Source: Sepiola atlantica
Lineage: Eukaryota; Mollusca; Cephalopoda; Sepiida; Sepiolidae
Length of the DNA stretch: 64,000 nt
Assembly: GCA_963556195.1 (NCBI GenBank)
Contig: OY744521.1
Coordinates: forward strand, 128,515,288 to 128,579,287
Reading direction: 5' to 3'
Numbering within the stretch: the first letter of the stretch is position 1; each line of letters begins with the position of its first letter. A program made the position numbers and the translations under genes. The notes under the pieces are model-generated. The model made no database searches. It had not been told where the DNA came from and was given only the letters and a program-made list of their open reading frames with translations. Of the stretch, positions 48,175-57,794 are shown piece after piece.

Positions 48175-49085
48175 TCGTCATGTGGGTAAAATGGACGCGC
48201 ACATATTCGAGGCAATGGCTAAAACCTTAGAAAGTGACCTCCAGTCTGTAGTTGAATGGGGACATAAATGGGTGGTAACATTTAATGCTTCTAAGACAAA
48301 ACTCCTTTCCATCAACAACTACAAAAAACCTCTTTAACCACCGATTGGCATGGCAAATAACACCATACCTGAGAGTCAAATGTTCAAACTCCCCGGCCTA
48401 ACATTCACAGGTAACATGAATTGGAACAAATACATAGAAGACATTGGCAAGGCTGCTGCAAAGAATGTGGGCCCCCTTTACCGCGCTAGAAAACTTCTCA
48501 CACTTGCCAGTATTCTACTTGCCAATATCTCTACAAAGCCACTATCTGCCAATGCATGGAGTATTGTTGTCACATCTGGGCTGGTGCAGAATTCACTATT
48601 CTCTCTCTCTTAGACAAGGTCCCAAAAAGAGTCTCTAATCTAATAGGTCCCTCACTATCCACAAAGCTTCAGCCCCTGTCTCATCGCTGTAATGTTGTAT
48701 CCTTGTGCTTGTTTTACAAGTACTTCAATGGACTGTGCTCTTATGAACTTGCTGCTCTGGTGCCCCCTCGACGTAAATACACCCGACAATCAACTAAATC
48801 CCATCCATTCACTGTTGAGGTCCCCAAATGCCGAAGAGCCTTCTACTCCAATAGCTTCTTTCCTCTAGCTGCCGGCCTTTGAAACTCGCTTCCTGCTCCC
48901 TGTTTCCCTGACTGTATGAACATGCAGAAATTTAAACACTAATGTGACAAGCATTTCGCTACACATCTCCCAAATTAGGATGACCCCCAAAAAACTTTCA
49001 CCCAAATTCTCAGTAGCCCCTTACATCTACAGTGGCAACTTGCCTTGTTTAGGGTGAACTCAGTTAAAAACAACAACAAAAATGT
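48175..49085 (+). pseudogene. LINE ORF2 C-terminal third (Jockey/CR1-like, subfamily 1), best copy
   Basis: The most complete member of the family here. It begins within the reverse transcriptase just after the catalytic ADD box ('LYSRHVGK'), then 'LESDLQSVVEWGHKWVVTFNASKTKLLS', 'ESQMFKLPGLTFTGNMNWNKYIEDIGKAAAKNVGPLYRARKLL', and in the frame 48556-48882 'MEYCCHIWAG', 'LLDKVPKRVSNLIGPSLSTKLQPLSHRCNVVSLCLFYKYFNGLC' and 'FYSNSFFP'. At least three frame changes separate these blocks. The 3' UTR ends near 49060 with TTACATCTACAGTGGCAACT and GCCTTGTTTAGGGTGAACT. Confidence 0.85.
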
Positions 49086-49700
49086 AATCCGGCTTACACA
49101 AATGCAATTACGTTTTGGAGTCAAGAAATAATAATAAAAATTCGTACAATGTTTAGAAACAACAAACAGAAATCAGAAATAAAAACAATATCAACAACAG
49201 CGCAGGGAGTTGTATTTAGGCAGTATTCTTTCATTTAAGCAAACATTGTTAAACATAAATGAAGTTTCTGCTTGATGATACCTTTTTTATATTTTTTATT
49301 TTTCTAATAATCTTTTTTGTGTCAAAATCCCACCAAAATTAATGAATGTTCCATATATTATACTAGTACTTTCGATTCTTCTTGCTCAATTTACCAGCAT
49401 TAAAAAAAACATAGCTGCCCCCTCCCCCGTTGATTTAAGACAAATTTTAGTTCATAATACGAAAATAATACATTCTGCAAAAAAAAAAAATGTTATTAAA
49501 AATACTTGAAGCTATAATTAATAAGATTACGTATGAAACCAATAACAACATTTTAAAATACTTAATTCATCCTGTGACACTAATTCTGGTGTTCCGGAAT
49601 TTAAAAAGTAAACATCTCTTCCGGAACTGTACCGGTTTGTTTTTTGACGTCTAACTGATTTCACATGTGCGTTCTCGGCTGCTTTTTGAAATTCTCTTTA
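49086..49700. other. No gene recognised
   Basis: Unassigned AT-rich DNA leading into the hammerhead-bearing segment. Confidence 0.4.
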
Positions 49701-49729
49701 TTTCTCCAACTTTTTGTTCATTTGATATC

Positions 49730-49775
49730 TGTCACCTGAAGATGATTCGACGAAGAATCGAAAGTGCTAGTGATA
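49730..49775 (+). ncRNA. Hammerhead ribozyme, type I, complete motif
   Basis: A small self-cleaving RNA motif. Stem I: TGTCAC (49730-49735) pairs with GTGATA (49770-49775), six pairs with one G-U. Core box CTGAAGA (49736-49742) fits CUGANGA. After an extra T (49743), stem II pairs GATTC (49744-49748) with GAATC (49755-49759) around a 6-nt loop. GAAA is at 49760-49763. Stem III is minimal (AG / CT around TG) and the cleavage residue is A49769, giving a CUA site. Short stem III and open stem I match hammerheads of PLEs and retrozymes. No protein-coding neighbour was recognised; the 70-codon frame overlapping it is probably incidental. Confidence 0.72.
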
Positions 49776-49889
49776 AATATGGAATATTCATTAATTTTGG
49801 TGGGTATTTTGACACAAAAAGATTATTAGAAAAAAGGTATAGTCAAGCAGAGGATTCTGTTGTGCTTATATCTAAATGAATAAATGCGA

Positions 49890-50954
49890 ATGTTTTTTTC
49901 ATTTATCACTCATCAAAACGGGTTATTATTATTTAAATCAATAATACAACATAACATTTTGACAGTCTATATGTAGTACAGACGAACCATTAAAAAGAAC
50001 CATTTGGCTGCCTAATTTGCATAACTATTTTTAAACAGTTAATAATTAATTAATATTTGGTATTATTAATTTGGAATTGCATTAGCTTATTTTTACTATC
50101 TATATGCAATAGTTTCGTCGATATTAATAGTAATTAATGAAAATTATTTTATAAATAAATCGGATAAAGGACTAAAACACCTTGAGTTTAAACTATCAGC
50201 TCTCGCTACGAGCGAGGAATAAGCGAGAAGAGAAAGAAGAGGAGTGGAAGAGTGTGGCTGTCTTGCTCACTTTCTCTTTCTCCACCTCTCTCTCACCCAG
50301 TTTTTGCAGTTTTTACATTTTTCATGAAAAATAAACAAATAACTTTTTTAACTACATTTTTAATTAACTAATTAAATGCCTTATTTTAAAGTTTAACAAC
50401 TAATTTAACAATTGTTTAATGTTTACAAACAACTTTTTACTATTCCCATTGACAAATGGAAACAAAAGTTTAGTAGCACTGATCTGTCCAAATTACAAAA
50501 AGAACATCCTCTGTTAAATCACCTTATCTCACACACGCCCCCAAATATATAAAACTGATCCCTCTCTCTAGATTCTGAACTATTTGTTTTTCCTCGTTTC
50601 TGTTTTTTTACGGAGTTCACAAGTATCGCTCCAAAAAGCAGAATCTCATTTTTTTGTGTGTGTAGAGATTAATGGAGGGTGCTAATCTACAAATTCATCC
50701 ATATTTTATTTTTTTAAATCTTATACTTTTTTAACTATACGTTCCTTTTTTTAATGTTTATTTTAAGCAATTGATTTTAGTTGTGTTTACCTTTCCTGTG
50801 AAAATTAAATAACTTCTTTAAAATTATCTAACTAATCAAATACTTTATTTTTAAGGTATAAATAAAAATGTCAAAAGTTTATGTATTATTGTAGATTAGC
50901 ACCTTCATCTCCCCCTGATAAAATGAGATTCTACTTTTTTAGGCGATTATATGT
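49890..50954. other. No gene recognised
   Basis: Unassigned AT-rich DNA. Blocks GCAGAATCTCATTTTTTTGTGTGT (only its first part shared) near 50638 and ATGAGATTCTACTTTTTTAG near 50925 form a loose inverted pair, and the same TCTACTTTTTTAGGCGATTA block recurs inside the foldback at 57795-59570. A dispersed foldback family is therefore likely here too. Confidence 0.45.
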
Positions 50955-51780
50955 GAATACTCGAGATGTTTGTTTACATTGCATATAAATTTCTGCATGT
51001 TGGTACAGTTAGAGAAATAGCGAGCAGGGAGGGAATTCCAAAGGCTAACAGTTCGAGTATTGATTTACTCCTCTCCAGGAGTTAGGCACAAGGCCAGTTT
51101 TTATCTTACTCCCACAAGTAAGATATGACCCAAGGTCGGGTCGGGAAAGTGGGGTTTAAAAATTGCCTGGGCAGCCCCGTCGGCATTCTCCGGTAGCGGC
51201 ACCTCAGGCAGTAAGCAATAAACTTACTCCTCCCCAAAGAGGGGAGGCGAAGCCTGGGAGGGTGGACCTCCTAGAACTGCACAGGACAGACCCATACACC
51301 GGCGTAAATCAAGCCCCGAAGGTCAAGACAATACCAGTCTATGGGGTGCAGTATCCATCGGAACAGATACTACACTTTGATCTTAGCCAAAAGGCCAAGA
51401 AAGTTCGAGTAGAAAGCCTTCTGTAATCTGGGGACCTCTATAGTGAAGAGGTGGTATTTTCCTGCTTGTCAGGTTAGTCGTGAGTATTTACGTTGAGAGT
51501 GTACAAGTTCAGCAAGTTCGTTAGAGCACATTCAATTGAAAAACTTGTCAAATAAGCACATGGATGAAACATTGCAGAAATGGGACAGGGGTTAGAGCTT
51601 GGTTGACAGTGTGGGACCTATTAGATTAGCGACTCTTTGGGGGACTTTGTCTAATAGGAAGAGACTAGTGGGTGATGCTCTAGCCCAGATGTTGCAACAA
51701 TACTCCATGCATGGGCGAATGGTAGCTTTGTAAAGATATAGGATACTGGCAAGTGTGAGAAGTTTTCTAGTCCAGTATAG
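50955..51780 (-). pseudogene. LINE 3' fragment (Jockey/CR1-like, subfamily 1), interrupted
   Basis: Minus-strand relative of 48175-49085. The lower-coordinate piece (50955-51059) covers the segment with GAATTCCAAAGGCTAACAGT, and the upper piece (51402-51780) continues with AGAAAGCCTTCTGTAATCTG and GGACCTCTATAGTGAAGAGG up to 'YRARKLL'-coding sequence near 51770. They are split by a 342-bp U2-headed retroposon with a 10-bp duplication of LINE sequence at the joint. Confidence 0.85.
51060..51401 (-). mobile_element. U2 snRNA-headed retroposon, full insertion
   Basis: Flanked by an exact AGTTCGAGTA duplication (51050-51059 and 51402-51411) of the host LINE. On the minus strand it starts at 51401 and positions 51396-51361 reproduce 36 nt of the 5' region of U2 snRNA, including GTAGTA, which in U2 pairs with intron branch points, ending at TCTGTTC. 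The remaining roughly 300 bp are not U2 but a body shared with copies at 34990-36495, 38805-38990, 43600-43735 and 43850-44100. It is either a SINE-like family with a U2 head, or a one-off chimera made by template switching from U2 RNA onto a retroposon 3' end; only this copy shows the head. Confidence 0.85.
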
Positions 51781-51989
51781 GGGCCCACTTTTCTTGCATT
51801 ACATGTCGAAAGCTCATGAAGAAACACTGAAGCGACCATTTTCTATCATCTTGGAAAATATAGGCCCCAATTTTACCAGAAAATACCAAGTCGAATTGGG
51901 AATGATTCGAAAACCAATTCCATTCAAAGTTAACACAAGAATCAAATAATAATAATGAAATATTTCATCAAAATACTCATATCTATAGA

Positions 51990-53490
51990 TAAGAAGAATA
52001 TGCTAAATCCCACAAACCCTGGTTTAACAATAAATACCTAAAGGCTATCTATACATGCCGAGCTTCTCTTAGAAAAGTATTTAATTGAAAAACAGAACAG
52101 CCTAGCTCAATAAACTATCAAGAAGTCAAAAAGAACCACAGAATAAAACTACAAAATAAACAAAATACAAAAAACATAGCAAAACGTAATGAAAAAGATA
52201 GCTGGCAGGAAGAATAGCATTCCAATAAAACCTCTCACAAAAACAACACAAAGATCACAAACAGAAATAATATAGCTAATATATTAGCAATTTTTCACAG
52301 AATTCCATCACAAAAAATCAAACTGAAGAATTGCAAAATAAAATACAAACTGTAGCAAAGAAAGAAATTAATTTCAACTGTAAAAATACAGAAAGTTTCA
52401 ATCAACCCTTCACAAGATCAAAATTCAATGAATTGCTTAACAAAACTCACAATACATCGATGATGGGTTTTATAAATCCTTGAAAAATAAATGCTCCAAG
52501 TATCCTCTGAGTACTTTCTTAATATAATAAGATGTGGTTCAGCAGATAAGTTTCAAGTATTCGGAAGCAGGCCACAGTAATGCTCGTGCACAAACTCGGA
52601 AGAGACTCCAATGATCAATCAAATCATAGACCTATAACCGTAACAATTTGATTTGGCAAAATTATCAACGAACAAAACAAACCCAATTACATTGCAGGAT
52701 GAATTTCGAAACATAAAATATCACTATTCTGATTACAAATACATATACACAGATGGATCTAAGGATGAGGATGTGGGAAGTGCTGGCATCTGTGGCAGCA
52801 AAGAATATACAAAGAGACTGCCAAAGACTGCATCCATTTACACTACTAAGATAACAGTCATTGATTTGGCATTAGACATAACTAAAAACAGTGGGTCAAC
52901 CAAATTCATGGTCTGCACAGACTCAAGGTCCTCAGTTGAGTCACTGGAAAATAAAAATATGAATAATTCAATAATTATCCAACTTTGCAACAAAATCAAT
53001 AACCTTTGCAACATAAAAACAACCATTTGTTAGATATCGAACCATATTGGCATTCGTAGAAACAAAAAAGTTGATGAAGTTAAAAAAAAATTGCTACCTA
53101 GTATCAAAACTAACACCAAAATTTCATCTAAGGATCTAAAAGCAACAATTAAGAAATTCATGACAAATCAATGGCAAGCTCTTTGGAATACCTGCACGAA
53201 GAATAAATGGAAAAAACTGAACCAACGATCAAAGTGAACTACCAGAGTTACAAAAGAGTGAGAAAGGAGGAGGTAAATCTTGCCAGACTCCACATAGGAT
53301 ACATATACATAACGCACTCATATCTGCTTAAAGGAGAAGATCCTCCATTCCATGTTGACTGCCATGCTACATTTATAATGGAACATATATTGGTGAAATG
53401 TATTGATTTCAATAGAATCAGTTTTAGACTTGATATGAGTACTCTGTCTGCTTTCTACGCGCTGTCGCTCTCCAAAGAATGCTAACACAA
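51990..53490 (+). pseudogene. I-like LINE with RNase H domain, decayed
   Basis: The frame 52653-53033 carries an RNase H1-type domain: 'YIYTDGSKDEDVGSAGI' (first catalytic Asp), 'LALDITKNSGSTKFMVCTDSRSSVESL' (third catalytic Asp), and after a stop 'SNHIGIRRNKKVDEV' (terminal Asp). The usual catalytic Glu in the 'AEL' helix is replaced (TTKITVIDLAL). Downstream, 'EEVNLARLHIGYIYITHSYLLKGEDPPFHVDCHA' and 'MEHILVKCIDF' form the C-terminal Cys/His tail of I/R1-type LINEs. Upstream (51990-52640) is decayed reverse transcriptase linker. Multiple stops make it inactive. A C-terminal relative is at 7680-7880. Confidence 0.85.
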
Positions 53491-53832
53491 TCAGCATACA
53501 ACAACCGACTTACTCATAAAGATTTTTAATCAGAATATTTTTGTTAGATTTACAAAGACAACAATTTTTTAAGAAAATTAATTTAAGGGTCAATACAACA
53601 AAACAAACCAGGCCAAACCTGTGTATGTGAAAGTGTATGCATATGTGTGAGGACAAGGCTGTCCTAGTAGTGGTTGTGCTTGTAGAGATTGTTGTAACTG
53701 AGTTTTTGAAAGACAACATTAAAATCCGGAATGGTTAAAAATAAGGTTTATTATCTTTCGTACAGTAAACATAAGTAGAAATAAGAAATAGGGAAAAAAT
53801 AGATAGTTCTTAGTTTAGCCATAAATAGCCAG

Positions 53833-53866
<34 letters not shown>

Positions 53867-54189
53867 TTACTACTTGGTGTAGGCAGAATTTTTATGCCTT
53901 TGTTCGTCAGATGAGTCCAAATCTTGTACGGAAATATTTAGACAGATAGAAAATAAAATAAACAAAATGTAGAAAAAAATTCGATTAATTTTTAAGATAA
54001 GGGAGTTATAAATGATTATGAATAAAATTTTCCGTGGTTCTTTCCATATCAAATCAAATATGAAAATAGCCAATATAATCCACATGATCTATTTGTATTA
54101 TTTGTATTATGTAGTAGAGTAGGTTGATTTTACTTTTTCTTTTTAAAATCAACTTTTGACGGGTCAAGATAGTAAAATTGAGCCAATTT
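53491..54189. other. No gene recognised; (CTA)n tract
   Basis: Unassigned, with a (CTA)n microsatellite at about 53834-53868. Confidence 0.5.
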
Positions 54190-54400
54190 AGATCAATGTG
54201 TGTCATTTGGATTATTCGGATTACTTTTCCCATCTTGGGTGTTATTCTCACAACGTTTCGGCCGATGTAACCTCTGACCTCCAGGTGCATCTTGTCGAAC
54301 TCGGGAATTTGTACAGAATTTCGAACTGAGCTTTTTATTTAATCCACGGGGGTAGTTTGCTCTCATTCCATCAGCCATGACTGGGTAGAAGTCTTAAGTA
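54190..54400 (-). mobile_element. PLE-like terminal repeat remnant
   Basis: On the minus strand, CACCTGGAGGTCAGAGG is followed about 10 bp later by GGCCGAAACGTTGTGAG. GAAACGTT with an upstream degenerate first box is also found at about 55078 and 59835. I read these as worn hammerhead 3' halves of PLE terminal repeats, but the first core box is not recognisable here. Confidence 0.3.
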
Positions 54401-54507
54401 ATTTGTAATTGTATTATTAGTATCCTCCGTACTGAGGATTAAAGCTTCAACCTCTAAAATACTGTCACTTAAAACTGATTATACTTAGCACTTTTACCCA
54501 TTAAAAA

Positions 54508-54552
54508 AGATATAATCAGGCAGTGGACATCTGTTATGTTTAACAATGTTTA

Positions 54553-54637
<85 letters not shown>

Positions 54638-54937
54638 ATGGTAATAATCCAGGTGAAAAATATCCACAGGGTGGTAATCCAGAGAATTTTAACCGGGTTT
54701 ATAAAAAGTGCTCAATATCAGAATAGAGCTTTATATATGATAATTTTATTTACACAGACATGTACAAAATCTGCGACACTGGCATGTCGATGTTATCGAG
54801 ATTCTCTCCAAATATGATCTGAGGTTAAGATCGGATTCTAACTCTGCCTGATGAGATCTCAGTTTATAGTAACTGTTGATCGATAACATCGACATGCCAG
54901 TGTCGCAGATTTTGTACATGTCTGTGTAAATAAAATT

Positions 54938-55024
<87 letters not shown>

Positions 55025-55226
55025 GTCTTTTGTTCATTTTTGCATTTTTTCGTTCGCTCTTGACAAAGCCCATTTGGGCGAAACGTTGAGCTTTTTAGGT
55101 CTTCCGCTTATTCCATTTTAATTTCATACCGTCGGATTATTTTATCCTTTCATCTATTCATATATATATAAGTAAACATATATATATAAGTAAACATTGT
55201 TAAACATAACAGATTTCCACTGCTTG

Positions 55227-55232
<6 letters not shown>
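54508..55232. repeat. Nested foldback with (TA)n tracts
   Basis: Outer arms of about 50 bp (54510-54560 and 55178-55230; landmarks GTTATGTTTAACAATGTTTA and its complement). Inner arms 54733-54799 and 54880-54946 are perfect 67-bp reverse complements around an 80-nt centre. (TA)n tracts at about 54554-54634 and 54945-55022 lie between outer and inner arms, and another follows at 55230-55284. The layout suggests paired terminal repeats of one element, one set inside another. Confidence 0.85.
54848..54893 (+). ncRNA. Degenerate hammerhead-like motif in the foldback centre
   Basis: Intact first box CTGATGA (54848-54854). Stem II could pair GATC with GATC (54855-54858 / 54878-54881) and AGTT with AACT. 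The second box is disrupted: GATAAC where GAAAC is expected, and the expected GUC reads GAC. It is interpretable as a decayed ribozyme only in the light of its neighbours. Confidence 0.3.
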
Positions 55233-55285
<53 letters not shown>

Positions 55286-55450
55286 CTTTGTTATTGTTTT
55301 AACTGGCGATAGAACACTGATGTGTTTTAAGTATTTATCCGCTTCCTAAGCAGTTAAGAATATGCAAAGTAATGCATTCAGTTGTCCTTAATCGGACGTG
55401 TCATCAATTTTTTATATATATATATTTATTAATTAATTATTATCAATATT

Positions 55451-55600
55451 GGGCAGGGCGTCTTAGCCTGGTGGTAAAGCACCAAACTATAGACAATTGC
55501 ATCGAGAGTTCGATCCCTGCCCAGGGTAGCCATGCTGATGACGACTCATAGCCAGAAACATGTGTCCATGGATTTCTTTTATGTACGTAAAAATTAATTA
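55451..55600 (+). mobile_element. tRNA-headed SINE carrying a hammerhead ribozyme
   Basis: The head (55451-55522) starts GGGCAGG and ends CCTGCCC, a perfect 7-bp acceptor-like pairing, and has an A-box-like TAGCCTGGTGG and a B-box AGTTCGATCC. It does not fold as an orthodox tRNA, so it is a SINE head. Eight bases later a complete hammerhead begins (55530-55571). The element fades near 55600 into AT-rich sequence. A second, more decayed element with the same order (tRNA-like head, short linker, hammerhead) is at 60114-60250. Pol III transcription followed by self-cleavage would give a defined 3' or 5' end; this is inference. Confidence 0.7.
55530..55571 (+). ncRNA. Hammerhead ribozyme, type I, complete core
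   Basis: Stem I CCATG (55530-55534) pairs perfectly with CATGG (55567-55571). Core CTGATGA is intact (55535-55541). Stem II CGACT (55542-55546) faces AGCCA (55550-55554) across loop CAT: three pairs and two mismatches, both explicable by CpG decay of an original CGGCT / AGCCG. GAAA is intact (55555-55558). Stem III is AC / GT around ATGT, and the cleavage triplet is GTC ending at 55566. This is the minimal type I form used by non-autonomous retroelements. The weakened stem II may reduce activity. Confidence 0.78.
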
Positions 55601-55609
55601 ATAAATATA

Positions 55610-55614
<5 letters not shown>

Positions 55615-55654
<40 letters not shown>
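55615..55654. repeat. (TA)n microsatellite
   Basis: About 40 bp of TA repeats between the SINE and the next hammerhead-bearing segment. Confidence 0.95.
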
Positions 55655-55657
<3 letters not shown>

Positions 55658-55719
55658 TCTAGTGTAAATTTTATTACATGATCATTTATTTGCACTCCAA
55701 GAATTCAACATAACAACTG

Positions 55720-55784
55720 TTTGTGTACGATCGTTTCTGAGACGATATATCTTTATTAATATCGGTTCTTTTCATCAGCACAAG
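55720..55784 (-). ncRNA. Hammerhead ribozyme, type I, complete motif, minus strand
   Basis: On the minus strand: stem I TTGTG (55783-55779) pairs with CACAA (55725-55721); core CTGATGA (55778-55772); a long stem II whose arms share CGATAT / ATATCG with one bulge and flanking pairs; GAAA (55737-55734); stem III AC / GT around GATC; cleavage triplet GTA with the cut after the base at 55726. Downstream on the minus strand the sequence runs about 60 bp to a (TA)n tract, as seen with other terminal-repeat hammerheads here. The block ACGATCGTTTCTGAGACG has a decayed relative at about 14015-14035. Confidence 0.75.
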
Positions 55785-55860
55785 GTTTAGACACCAATTT
55801 AAAAGCTAACAGACAGCATCAGGACTATAGTTTAATACTCTCAATTATACAGCAAATTAG

Positions 55861-56849
55861 AAATAATGATGGGAGTAGGGGTTAGGATACATCAAATCAG
55901 TACGAACCGGCTAAAAAAACAATATTTAGGGATTTACAGTGGGACTCAAAGTGAAAAAAAAACAAGGAAGAAGAAAAACATTTATCTCTTTTTATACATA
56001 ACATAAAATCCATTAGAAGGGGGATGCACTCTCCTTGGGGAATACTGCATATATATAAAAACGTACAATTAAAAAAAGGTTATTAATGGTTAAAATAGCT
56101 TATTATCAATGGTATAGAAATTGGATAGTATAACTTCATCAAAAACTAGTCCTAATATATTAGAAGTTATAGAAAAATAAAATTGAAAAGATTTATTAAA
56201 GGTAAAAGTAGATGGGAAAATTACTACTTATAGAATTCATTAAGATTGGGACTCAAAAATAAAAAATTGTACTTAAGATTTCAAGTTAAAATTTTAAAGA
56301 ACTATGAGAATTTAATGCTCAGGCATCTAAAATAGTTTGCATATCTGTTGACACCCTAGGAAGAGGCAGGCCAAGTGATAACCTGTCCAGTGACAACATT
56401 TAACAATAATAATAATAATGATGATAATATTATTAGTAATAGTATTGAAATAATGGTGCAAATCGTGGACATCTTTCCAATAGTTATAATAAAGTTAACT
56501 ATAATCGAAGATAATATCCTAAGGAATAATTATTCATTCATAATAAGCAAAAGTGTCTCAAATTCGCTCCCTTCTCGCTCAGGAAAAGGCAAGTTCTCAA
56601 TAGACAGAGTTTAATAGTGAAATATTACTCTAAATCTGATAGTTGAAGGCTTAACAATTTCAAACTGGTTCAAAAAATTCGAGAACGAGGAAAAATCATT
56701 TCACACTTATAACCCAACATTATAATTAAAAAAAAAACTTGAAATTTATACAACTATTACAAAAATAAAATAATACATTTAATGCTCATATATACACAAT
56801 ACATTACAAAAATATATACGTGTGTCCAAACATCAATACAGCACACATA
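55861..56849. other. No gene recognised
   Basis: Unassigned AT-rich DNA with a short (AAT)n patch near 56404. The 79-codon frame at 56375-56614 has no recognised motif. Confidence 0.4.
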
Positions 56850-56853
56850 TACG

Positions 56854-57207
<354 letters not shown>

Positions 57208-57211
<4 letters not shown>

Positions 57212-57794
57212 TATATTCTACCATTAGAGCATTTCAATCAGTAGTGAAAGTCTTGTGAAGATCTTGTGTACCGAAGATAAAGGTATGCACCCTAAAGTTG
57301 ACGACCATGAATCAAATGGTTTTGGTCATGTGGTGTGTATGTATGCCTTGAGGATATCAACTTCTTAAGCAAGTTCTGACTGGTGAATCTATTCTGCGTT
57401 GGCATTTGCAGTGGAAATCAAGGAAAAGACAAGAATTGCCCGAGGGACGAGAGTTGAAGCAAATCAACATTAATGTCAAAAGCCGAGAAGACCAGGGATT
57501 ATGGTTGGATTGCAAAAAGGATTGTGAATTTCATTAACGATTCGATGAGTGGCATTATGAAAGGGGGATCACTCTGTCGTTTGGCAAAGCTGTCTACATC
57601 TGTAATGATGGCTCACTCTTTGACAAATCTTAAAACTTGTCTTTGTACATGAGATCTTACACTGCCTCAAACTTCTTTGCTGTGAAAAAGGAGCAAAATT
57701 AAAAAGTTTTAGTAATAAATTTCTTACAAATGTCCAGTAATTAGCAACTATACATATTATTATGAAGCAGCTTACAATAATTGATTTATTTCCA
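57208..57794. other. No gene recognised
   Basis: Unassigned. A block near 57515-57545 (AAGGATTGTGAATTTCATTA) matches about 8998-9020, and the following GATGRGTGGCATT also matches, so both belong to one unrecognised repeat. Confidence 0.4.

Noticed and set aside
51163..51426. 87-residue frame across the U2-headed element
   Set aside because: It runs antisense through the U2-derived head and into LINE sequence; chance frame.
52653..53033. Host RNase H gene
   Set aside because: Context (LINE C-terminal Cys/His tail downstream, stop codons, missing catalytic Glu) shows it is a retrotransposon domain.
55078..55110. GGGCGAAACGTTGAGC preceded by GCCC stem
   Set aside because: Stem II and GAAAC look right but the first box reads TTGACAA, and no stem I or UH site was found; too degenerate to call a ribozyme.
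55451..55522. Functional tRNA gene
   Set aside because: The 7-bp ends pair but the B-box overlaps the 3' acceptor strand and no orthodox T-arm or anticodon arm forms, so it is a SINE head.
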